Of a DNA stretch of 5,396 nucleotides, positions 1 through 4,566 are shown piece after piece (position 1 is the stretch's first letter; each line of letters begins with the position of its first letter). Source of the stretch: Bacillota bacterium (GTDB taxonomy: Bacteria; Bacillota; DTU025). The DNA lies in assembly GCA_003456765.1 (NCBI GenBank), contig DMOT01000233.1, positions 1 to 5,396 on the forward strand, in the 5' to 3' direction. The position numbers and the translations under genes are program-made. Below the pieces are notes generated by a model that was not told the DNA's origin, did no database searches, and saw only the letters and a program-made list of their open reading frames with translations.

Positions 1-79
1 CGAGCCTGGCGCCAGTTGATGCCGCCAGGTCCGATGCTGATGCCATGCATCTAGCAGGTTCTGCAATCAGAAAGGCATA

Positions 80-111
80 GCCAGGATGGGACGCCGGCTT
101 CATCCCGTGGC
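80..111 (-). terminator. Weak candidate hairpin downstream of ferritin
   Basis: About 30 bp past the ferritin stop there is an interrupted inverted repeat: 80-88 pairs with 101-111 (nine base pairs with a two-base bulge at 106-107) around a 12-base loop that itself contains GCCGGC. On the minus strand the stem is followed only by a weak pyrimidine stretch (CCTTTCT) and not a true U run, so intrinsic termination is uncertain. A second inverted repeat, CCTGGCG at 5-11 with CGCCAGG at 23-29, lies farther downstream. Nothing else recognisable is seen in 1-140. Confidence 0.25.
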
Positions 112-140
112 CAGGCTGTGCCTTATGCATGCTTGAATCT

Positions 141-662
141 TCACTCAGACTGCGCAAGGGGTCCGGGAACGACGAAAACTCTCTGGGCAAGCCCCGCGTC
201 GAGCATCAGCAGGGCGTGAACATCAGTGCCTATCAGCTCAAGCTTTTGGACTATGCCCTGGAAGCTCTCTTCCTCTTCCACCTGCTCGTCCACAAACCAC
301 TGCAAGAAGCTGTTTGTTGCATGGTCTCTATCGCCAATGGCAATGTCGACAAGGGTGTTGATCCTCGATGTGACGAACTCCTCATGCGCCAGGGCTTTCT
401 TGAATAGACCGAGGGGGCTTTCGAAGTCTGCTTCAGGCCTTTCGATGGCGTCAAGCGTCACGCTGCCGCCCTTGCGAATGATGAACTCGTAGAAGATCCG
501 TGCATGTGCCCGTTCTTCTTCCGTCTGCACCTTGAAGAAGTTGGCGAAACCAGACAGACCTTTTTCATGGAAGTAGGCCTCCATGGCCATGTAGAGATAG
601 GCTGAGTAGAGCTCGTAATTGTGCTGTTTGTTAAGTTCTGCAAGCATATTCTCGGTGAACAT
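141..662 (-). CDS. ftnA: Bacterial non-heme ferritin (FtnA-type), 173 aa
   Basis: This is an iron-storage ferritin: it oxidises Fe(II) with O2 or peroxide at a di-iron site and stores ferric mineral inside a cytoplasmic 24-subunit shell. Numbered from the Met at 662, every ligand falls where E. coli FtnA has it: E17, E50, H53, E94, Q127 and E130 of the ferroxidase centre, E49, E126 and E129 of the third iron site, and the conserved Y24. The run NSFLQWFVDEQVEEE (residues 117-131) is a family hallmark. Residue 52 is Ala, so the heme-binding Met of bacterioferritin is absent. Length is close to the family norm (about 165), with a short extra tail ending PGPLAQSE. A start two codons earlier (668) is possible, but its Shine-Dalgarno spacing would be only 1 nt, against 7 nt for 662. 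The gene appears monocistronic here and is divergent from the chaperone operon. Membership is certain; the symbol is by similarity. Confidence 0.95.
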   Translation of the reverse strand: MFTENMLAELNKQHNYELYSAYLYMAMEAYFHEKGLSGFANFFKVQTEEERAHARIFYEFIIRKGGSVTLDAIERPEADFESPLGLFKKALAHEEFVTSRINTLVDIAIGDRDHATNSFLQWFVDEQVEEEESFQGIVQKLELIGTDVHALLMLDAGLAQRVFVVPGPLAQSE

Positions 663-669
663 GGTCATG

Positions 670-676
670 CCTCCTC
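670..676 (-). promoter_or_regulatory. Ferritin ribosome binding site
   Basis: The minus strand reads GAGGAGG here. It lies 7 nt before the ATG at 662 but only 1 nt before the ATG at 668, which decides the start in favour of 662. Confidence 0.7.
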
Positions 677-689
677 ATTCAATTCGTGG

Positions 690-707
690 CGGGCAGATGG
701 TTGCCCG
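690..707 (-). other. Hairpin in the ferritin leader
   Basis: CGGGCA (690-695) and TGCCCG (702-707) form a perfect 6-bp stem with a 6-nt loop in the predicted 5' untranslated region, about 14 bases upstream of the Shine-Dalgarno. It could tune mRNA stability or translation. It is also followed on the plus strand by GGAAATTCC (708-716), a second small symmetric element. No known riboswitch class is recognised. Confidence 0.35.
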
Positions 708-728
708 GGAAATTCCTGCTTGCCAACT

Positions 729-1223
729 CTAAGTGTACACTTCCGGCGAGTGATAATTCAAGCTCTGCGAATTCTTGGTGTCGCCGCAAGACTGTCGATA
801 GCGAGCAGCACAGGAGCAGGCATGCGTTGCGCCCTGCTCAAGATCGCCTCGGGATGCCGTGCTCATGAATCGTCCTGTCTTCAAACGACCCGATGCCCAA
901 TTTGCCGGAGGCCGCCCTGGATCCATCTCGCCTCTTTTCCCCATGCCGCTGGGGGGGGGGACCGCTGATTTGCCGCGCTGCGCCAGCCCCTTCGCCGCAT
1001 CTAAGCAAGCCTCCATGAGTTCTTGCGCCGTTGATCGGCTTGCACTATAAGATCTGCTAGACTCGTGTTTGGCATCTAGGTAAGTCCCGATGAGTTTCTG
1101 GGCAATCCCCGAGCCTGCATTACCTACGATCAAGAGCCTAGCTGCTCGATCGGGCCAAGATACCTCTTGCAGGTTACTCAGATGCAAATAGTGAAGGATT
1201 CCATACTTAGTTGTAGAATCCAT
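729..1223 (-). CDS. Doubtful hypothetical protein (164 codons)
   Basis: The frame runs from an ATG at 1223 to a stop at 729 and matches no family I recognise. The first 88 residues look moderately protein-like (LLIVGNAGSGIAQKL near residues 31-43, then an Ala/Leu/Glu-rich helical stretch). Everything after the proline run coded by the ten-C tract (plus-strand 951-960) has low-complexity, non-coding character. There is no Shine-Dalgarno before the ATG, and the 3' end runs through the candidate ferritin promoter, which argues against a real gene ending at 729. Losing one C would give a 113-residue product stopping at 881; gaining one C would stop near 840. It may be a decayed gene remnant or chance. 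Confidence 0.18.
   Translation of the reverse strand: MDSTTKYGILHYLHLSNLQEVSWPDRAARLLIVGNAGSGIAQKLIGTYLDAKHESSRSYSASRSTAQELMEACLDAAKGLAQRGKSAVPPPSGMGKRGEMDPGRPPANWASGRLKTGRFMSTASRGDLEQGATHACSCAARYRQSCGDTKNSQSLNYHSPEVYT
731..761 (-). promoter_or_regulatory. Candidate ferritin promoter overlapping a 12-bp palindrome
   Basis: On the minus strand a -35-like TTGAAT (756-761) and a -10-like TACACT (732-737) are separated by 18 nt; each matches the sigma-70 consensus at 4 of 6 positions. The -10 lies within AAGTGTACACTT (731-742), a perfect 12-bp palindrome, placed where a dimeric repressor would block RNA polymerase. The predicted leader would be about 60 nt. The palindrome does not resemble the Fur box; TGATAATTCA (751-760) next to it is only faintly Fur-like. 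Promoter strength and regulator identity are inferred. Confidence 0.4.
951..960. repeat. Ten-base G homopolymer
   Basis: Ten consecutive G on the plus strand. Tracts this long slip readily in replication and are error-prone in some sequencing methods. It lies inside the doubtful minus-strand frame, where its length sets the downstream reading frame. Confidence 0.9.
1023..1051 (+). promoter_or_regulatory. Possible promoter for the chaperone operon
   Basis: TTGCGC (1023-1028) and TATAAG (1046-1051) are spaced by 17 nt; the -10 matches 5 of 6 consensus bases and the -35 only 3 of 6. A transcript from here would carry an untranslated leader of about 220 nt that includes the repeat elements at 1189-1243. 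An alternative start nearer the gene, within the operator-like element, cannot be excluded. Confidence 0.3.
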
Positions 1224-1243
1224 AAACTAGTTACACGATTCAT
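1189..1243 (+). promoter_or_regulatory. Operator-like repeats upstream of the operon
   Basis: Two kinds of order overlap here. First, three related 16-base units begin TAGT and end CAT at 1189-1204, 1208-1223 and 1228-1243, spaced 19 and 20 bases apart (about two helical turns). Second, GAATC (1216-1220), the perfect palindrome AACTAGTT (1225-1232) and GATTC (1237-1241) share one axis at 1228.5, giving 18 matched positions out of 26. It is not the CIRCE element of HrcA (TTAGCACTC-N9-GAGTGCTAA). Its position 33 nt before the first start codon suits a repressor or activator site. The binding protein is unknown. Confidence 0.45.
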
Positions 1244-1275
1244 GAAGTTCTCTGGAAAAGGACGGAGATCAAATC

Positions 1276-1704
1276 ATGGCTACCAGTACGCCTGTGACGA
1301 TAGGCCCGATCCTGTGGGACAACTTCAACACTGAGTCTGCCTCGTGGCGTGAAAAGGCAAGGCGTTTTGCGCTTGACCTTCCCGACCGCAATCTGGGACA
1401 GCGGATCTATGGCCTGCTCCAAGAGGCGTTCCGAGCCGACCAGGCCGGGATGTACCTGCGGAGCTACTCCATTCTTGGTTCCATGGAGGGACTGCTTTGC
1501 GAGGCCGGGGAGCTCGAATCTTTCATGCATGCTATGGGGGGTAGAGCGCGACCGGCTGATCCGGGAGACGATGCGCGGCTTCCTACGCCGGGGCCAAGGC
1601 CAATACCCGATGGCCACGGGGGCGGGCCATGCGATGATGATGAGTTATGCACGCAATGCGCCGCAGGTTTGTGCATGTACGCGATCTGTGAATCCTGCTC
1701 GTGA
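1276..1704 (+). CDS. Unrecognised small Cys-rich-tail protein, likely with internal frame errors
   Basis: This is the first gene of the chaperone operon; I do not recognise its family. GGAG at 1264-1267 sits 8 nt before the ATG. As written it encodes 142 residues. Residues 1-88 look helical and soluble (amphipathic stretch about 24-85). Residues 89-114 are Pro/Gly/Asp-rich and unnatural. Residues 119-141 hold six cysteines spaced C-x5-C-x2-C-x4-C-x4-C-x2-C, suggesting metal or redox chemistry. In the middle section the +1 frame reads as a much more natural charged helix (VERDRLIRETMRGFLRRGQG). Dropping one G from the G6 run (1536-1541) and adding one to the G5 run (1618-1622) keeps the length at 142 and joins all three plausible parts. 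The alternative is a single shift with a 162-residue product ending at 1765, overlapping the next gene by 14 nt. A role with the downstream Hsp70s is inferred only from position. Confidence 0.65.
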   Translation: MATSTPVTIGPILWDNFNTESASWREKARRFALDLPDRNLGQRIYGLLQEAFRADQAGMYLRSYSILGSMEGLLCEAGELESFMHAMGGRARPADPGDDARLPTPGPRPIPDGHGGGPCDDDELCTQCAAGLCMYAICESCS

Positions 1705-1751
1705 TAGCGCCCAACAGGTGAATTCAGGCCACTTGGGAAAGGGGAATCGGA

Positions 1752-2309
1752 GTGGACGTTTCTGAGGATCTAGTAGGAAAAGATGAGGTTGGCTCTGTAG
1801 CCTCCCCAAGCCCGTGCATTCATGAGAAGCTGGATGCACTCATCTCCATGTTTGAAGAGAAGATTCAGTATGACGAAGGGAAGGACAAAGCCTTCAACAA
1901 GCTCTACGAGGAGCTTGATATGTTTAAGAACGATTTTGTGGAACGGCGAATGAAGGAGGTCTACACCGATCTGATTTTGCTCTATGACAACGTAAAGAGC
2001 TACATTGTGCGGGATGACGTTCAGGCGCCCGAGAATGAAGTTGCCCGCAAGTGTTTGGAATACGTCCTGGAAGAGGTGCTTGAGGTCCTCTACAGGCGGA
2101 GCATAGAGCCTATTTCCCCCGAATCCGACACTTTTGACCCCAGGTGCCAGCGTGCGCTCTACGTTGAGGACGCGGGCAGTCCCGAAGAGGACGGCAAAGT
2201 CGTCAGAGTGGTGAAGGACGGTTTTGTCAAGGGCCACAAGGTTCTCCGCCATCAGATGGTCGTAGTTGCCTGCTCAAGCGGGAATGGCGAGGAAGGGATG
2301 GATGACTAG
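1752..2309 (+). CDS. GrpE-like nucleotide exchange factor, 185 aa
   Basis: This is a GrpE-family co-chaperone, expected to act in the cytoplasm as a dimer that opens the Hsp70 nucleotide-binding domain to release ADP. Residues 22-70 form a charged helical stretch (KLDALISMFEEKI and onward); 70-117 fit the helix-bundle region (DLILLYDNV corresponds to the family's DLLPVLDNL). Residues 127-175 fit the C-terminal beta domain (TFDPRCQRAL, DGKVVRVVKDGF, KVLRHQMVVVA). The usual His in the FDPxxHxA motif is Gln here, so it is a divergent member. Length is normal for GrpE. The start is GTG, the only usual start codon between the upstream in-frame stop at 1719 and residue 33, with AAAGGGG 7 nt before it. 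Its stop directly abuts the ATG of the Hsp70 gene, so translational coupling is likely and the exchange factor is presumably matched to that Hsp70. Confidence 0.85.
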   Translation: MDVSEDLVGKDEVGSVASPSPCIHEKLDALISMFEEKIQYDEGKDKAFNKLYEELDMFKNDFVERRMKEVYTDLILLYDNVKSYIVRDDVQAPENEVARKCLEYVLEEVLEVLYRRSIEPISPESDTFDPRCQRALYVEDAGSPEEDGKVVRVVKDGFVKGHKVLRHQMVVVACSSGNGEEGMDD

Positions 2310-3845
2310 ATGGGCCGAGCGGTAGGGATTGACCTGGGAACTACTTTCTCGACTCTGGCTGTTTTGAACGAGTATGGAAAGGCAGAAATTGTGCCTAACG
2401 CAGAAGGCGAAAGGACAACGCCTTCTGTTGTGCATTTTTGCGACGATGATTCTGTTGTCGTAGGCCGGGTGGCGAAGAATGCTGCTGTCACCGATCCATA
2501 CAATGTTGTGGAATTCATCAAGCGCCAGATGGGGAATGCAGACTACGTTTTCCTCCACGGCAAGCGGGAATACGGGCCTGAAGACATCTCCTCTCTGGTC
2601 ATCAAGAAGCTAGTGCAGGATGCTGAAGCCATCTTGGGCGAGACCATTTCTGATGCCGTGATCACAGTTCCCGCCTATTTCGATGACGTTCGCAGGCAAG
2701 CAACGCTCAATGCTGCGAAGATTGCAGGCATTGATGTGCTGAGGATAATCAATGAGCCTACTGCCGCAGCACTAGCCTACGGGCTGGGCAACGACGTTTC
2801 CAACCAGAGGATAATCGTGTATGACCTGGGCGGGGGCACCTTCGACGTTACGATCATGGATGTGTCAGGGGGCGAGATAAAGGTCATTGCCACCGACGGC
2901 GATCATATGCTAGGCGGCAACGACTTCGACGACCAGGTAATGATCCTTGTGAACGAAGCTTTCAAGAAAGAGCACGGGGTTGACTTGCTGGATAACCTGG
3001 AGACCCAGATGGATTTGAGGCAAAAGGCTGAGGCTGCCAAGAAGACTCTGTCTACTGTTGGATCTGCGAAGATCACCGTCAGCGCCGCAGGCAAGCGTTT
3101 GGTATACGAGATAACCCGTGATGAGTTCGAGGAAGCTACCGGACACCTTCTGCAGAGGACTCGGCTTTTGGTCGAGTCTGTTCTGGCAAATGCCAAAGCC
3201 TCATGGAAAGATATAGACACCATTCTTCTTGTGGGAGGCTCCACAAGAATGCCTATGGTCCGGGAGATGCTGGAGTCGATGTCAGGCAAGGTGCCTGATA
3301 GCGCCATAAATCCTGACGAGGCTATTGCAATTGGCGCTGCGATGCAGGCAGGCATCATCATGGGGCAGCGCGGCGATGCGCGAATCCTCCAGACCGCTGA
3401 GGGGCGAAGGCTTGCAAAGACCAAAGTAACAGATGTGACTTCCCACTCCTTCGGCATCATACTGGCAGATGTAATGACGCGTGAACTGTATAACCAGATA
3501 ATGATAGCGAAGAACACTCCGATCCCGGCCAGGGTTGTGGACCGCTTCTATACCGTCTCTCATATGCAGGAAGCGGTGGATTTTGTGGTCCTTCAGGGTG
3601 AGGACAGGGACCCTGACAACTGCGTGGCCATTGGCGAGACGAGGCTCGTCTTCGAGCGGCCTGTGCGGAAAGGCTACCCTGTGGAAGTGACATATGAGTA
3701 TGATGCCAACATGATGATACATGCGTATATGGTAGACAGGAAGACTGGAAGAAGCGCCGAACTCCACATATCGCAGCGGGGCAGGCTGACCGATTCTGAG
3801 GTGGCAGAGAAGAAGCGGCTCATGGACAGAATGAGAGTGGACTAG
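2310..3845 (+). CDS. Hsp70 (DnaK-family) chaperone lacking the lid, 511 aa
   Basis: An ATP-dependent Hsp70 chaperone. The nucleotide-binding domain spans about 1-370, with phosphate-1 IDLGTTFS (D8, T11), K71 in IKRQMG, NEPTAAALAYG (E149), phosphate-2 YDLGGGTFDV (D172) and adenosine motif VGGSTRMP (308-315); ATP binding and hydrolysis should be intact. The substrate-binding beta domain follows (about 375-488, including AVDFVVLQGE). The protein then ends after a short charged segment (LTDSEVAEKKRLMDRM), so the alpha-helical lid is missing: 511 residues versus about 610-640 for DnaK. The linker is also altered, with TKVTD (371-375) where DnaK has VLLLD. The position of E. coli DnaK T199 is His (GDHMLGG), though this site varies among DnaKs. 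It starts directly after the GrpE-like stop, with GAGGAAGGG (2289-2297) inside that gene as Shine-Dalgarno. It is not the housekeeping DnaK; a HscC-like specialised Hsp70 is the nearest analogy. Confidence 0.93.
   Translation: MGRAVGIDLGTTFSTLAVLNEYGKAEIVPNAEGERTTPSVVHFCDDDSVVVGRVAKNAAVTDPYNVVEFIKRQMGNADYVFLHGKREYGPEDISSLVIKKLVQDAEAILGETISDAVITVPAYFDDVRRQATLNAAKIAGIDVLRIINEPTAAALAYGLGNDVSNQRIIVYDLGGGTFDVTIMDVSGGEIKVIATDGDHMLGGNDFDDQVMILVNEAFKKEHGVDLLDNLETQMDLRQKAEAAKKTLSTVGSAKITVSAAGKRLVYEITRDEFEEATGHLLQRTRLLVESVLANAKASWKDIDTILLVGGSTRMPMVREMLESMSGKVPDSAINPDEAIAIGAAMQAGIIMGQRGDARILQTAEGRRLAKTKVTDVTSHSFGIILADVMTRELYNQIMIAKNTPIPARVVDRFYTVSHMQEAVDFVVLQGEDRDPDNCVAIGETRLVFERPVRKGYPVEVTYEYDANMMIHAYMVDRKTGRSAELHISQRGRLTDSEVAEKKRLMDRMRVD
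2401..2427 (+). other. Strong hairpin inside the first Hsp70 gene, followed by a T run
   Basis: CAGAAGGCG (2401-2409) and CGCCTTCTG (2419-2427) form a perfect 9-bp stem with a 9-nt loop. Five T follow at 2435-2439, seven bases after the stem. It codes for the conserved AEGERTTPS segment. The paralogous gene codes for nearly the same peptide at 4651-4680 without this complementarity, so the pairing is not forced by the protein sequence. Premature termination or mRNA processing is possible but unproven. Confidence 0.4.
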
Positions 3846-3853
3846 CCGCAAGT

Positions 3854-3860
3854 GGGAGAG
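3854..3860 (+). promoter_or_regulatory. Ribosome binding site deciding the J-like protein start
   Basis: GGGAGAG lies here, its GGGAG core 8 nt before the ATG at 3867. An in-frame GTG at 3852 overlaps this element and has no ribosome binding site of its own, so the ATG is preferred. Confidence 0.65.
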
Positions 3861-3866
3861 CGGAAA

Positions 3867-4538
3867 ATGGCAACTGCAGAAATACATAAGGTTTGGGCCG
3901 ACTTCGACGTCTCAGTCGAAGGCAAAAACGGACTCGTTATTCATTCTTCAATGACAGTGAGAGGATATTCTCCCGGCTCTAGCCCTGAGATGACCATTAT
4001 CTACTGGTTCTACTATACTGACAATTCTCCTATACGCGGCGTACTGCGCGATCACACCGATGTCTCGGGCAATGCGTGTGCCGCGGAGGATTTTGCTCCT
4101 CCGTACAAGGCCAGTACATACGATGATTTCGCAATTTTCATGCCCTATGAAGCATTTGGATTTGAAGGCGTCGGCTACTTCGAGGCCTATTGCAATCTGG
4201 GAATCTATTGCAGGGACAAGCTTTTGGCCAGGAAGAAAAGGGTGCTGGTGTTCTCATTGGCGAGCACAGGCGGCCCTCGCCAGTTTGAGGAGCGGCCACG
4301 CGAGGAGCCTACCACCCCCGACGCACTCCCTCCTCCTCCGAAGGGGCGAACAGGGCATGGAGATATATGGAGCCAGCTGGGCATTCCCAGGTCTGCCAGC
4401 CGAAAGCAGAAGGAGCGGATGCTGCTTCAGCAGTTCAACACTTACCGGGCCAGAATCAACCATCCAGACCTCGCGAAAAGGCAAGAAGCTGAACGCATGT
4501 TAGCACTGATAGCCAGGGCCAGACAGGAGCTGCAGTAG
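3867..4538 (+). CDS. Beta-sandwich plus C-terminal J-like domain co-chaperone, 223 aa
   Basis: Probably a J-type co-chaperone that stimulates the ATPase of the adjacent Hsp70s. Residues 1-132 are rich in predicted beta strands (AEIHKVWADFDV, MTIIYWFYYTD, YDDFAIFMPYEAF, RVLVFSLAS) with the look of an Ig-like or beta-sandwich module; similar modules occur in other bacterial multidomain proteins, but I cannot give a verified family name. Residues 133-163 are a proline-rich linker (PDALPPPPKG). Residues 164-223 match a J domain: DIWSQLGIPRSAS (helix I and turn), a basic helix II, HPD at 199-201, then a charged helix III (KRQEAERMLALIARARQEL). The HPD tripeptide is the residue set that contacts Hsp70. 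LG-to-HPD spacing is about five residues longer than in DnaJ. The G/F region and zinc fingers of DnaJ are absent. There is no signal peptide or membrane segment. The gene lies 21 nt after the first Hsp70 and 28 nt before the second. Confidence 0.8.
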   Translation: MATAEIHKVWADFDVSVEGKNGLVIHSSMTVRGYSPGSSPEMTIIYWFYYTDNSPIRGVLRDHTDVSGNACAAEDFAPPYKASTYDDFAIFMPYEAFGFEGVGYFEAYCNLGIYCRDKLLARKKRVLVFSLASTGGPRQFEERPREEPTTPDALPPPPKGRTGHGDIWSQLGIPRSASRKQKERMLLQQFNTYRARINHPDLAKRQEAERMLALIARARQELQ

Positions 4539-4550
4539 GCTATTTTGTGT

Positions 4551-4557
4551 GGAGGTG
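4551..4557 (+). promoter_or_regulatory. Strong ribosome binding site of the second Hsp70
   Basis: GGAGGTG, a near-perfect anti-16S match, lies 9 nt before the ATG at 4567. It is stronger than the sites of the preceding genes and suggests efficient translation of the second Hsp70. Confidence 0.75.
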
Positions 4558-4566
4558 TGATAGTTT

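Larger units (their letters stand above)
663..1275. other. Long divergent intergenic region
   Basis: This stretch of about 610 bp separates the diverging ferritin and chaperone units. It contains the ferritin leader and candidate promoter at the left, a run of ten G (951-960), a possible plus-strand promoter (1023-1051) and operator-like repeats (1189-1243) at the right. Only one reading frame of appreciable length stays open through most of it (minus strand, 1223 down to 729), and it is weakly supported. No tRNA, rRNA or known structured RNA was recognised. The length is unusual beside an operon whose other gaps are 0 to 47 nt, so a decayed gene or a complex control region are both possible. 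Confidence 0.6.

Noticed and set aside
129..407. Plus-strand open frame opposite the ferritin gene (92 codons), with another at 226-492
   Set aside because: Both lie wholly antisense to a ferritin with every catalytic residue intact, and neither has recognisable sequence or a convincing ribosome site.
621..968. Plus-strand open frames across the ferritin start and the intergenic region
   Set aside because: They overlap the ferritin start antisense, have compositionally random sequence and no ribosome binding site.
1189..1243. CRISPR-like array
   Set aside because: Only three imperfect 16-base units with 3-4-base gaps are present; CRISPR repeats are longer, near-identical and separated by spacers of about 30 bases or more.
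1240..1617. Minus-strand open frame opposite the lead gene (125 codons)
   Set aside because: It is Arg/Pro/His-rich antisense sequence with no ribosome site, covering a region where a plus-strand gene with a good Shine-Dalgarno is present.
1770..2252. Minus-strand open frame opposite the GrpE-like gene (160 codons)
   Set aside because: The plus strand encodes a recognisable GrpE family protein over the same bases; this is its antisense shadow.
2903..3517. Long minus-strand open frame opposite the first Hsp70 (204 codons), and a similar one at 3282-3887
   Set aside because: Hsp70 genes commonly show long antisense open frames; the plus strand has all Hsp70 motifs, and the antisense products resemble nothing known.
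3852..3866. Earlier GTG start for the J-like protein (five extra residues)
   Set aside because: The GTG overlaps the Shine-Dalgarno GGGAGAG and has no ribosome site of its own; the ATG at 3867 has ideal spacing.
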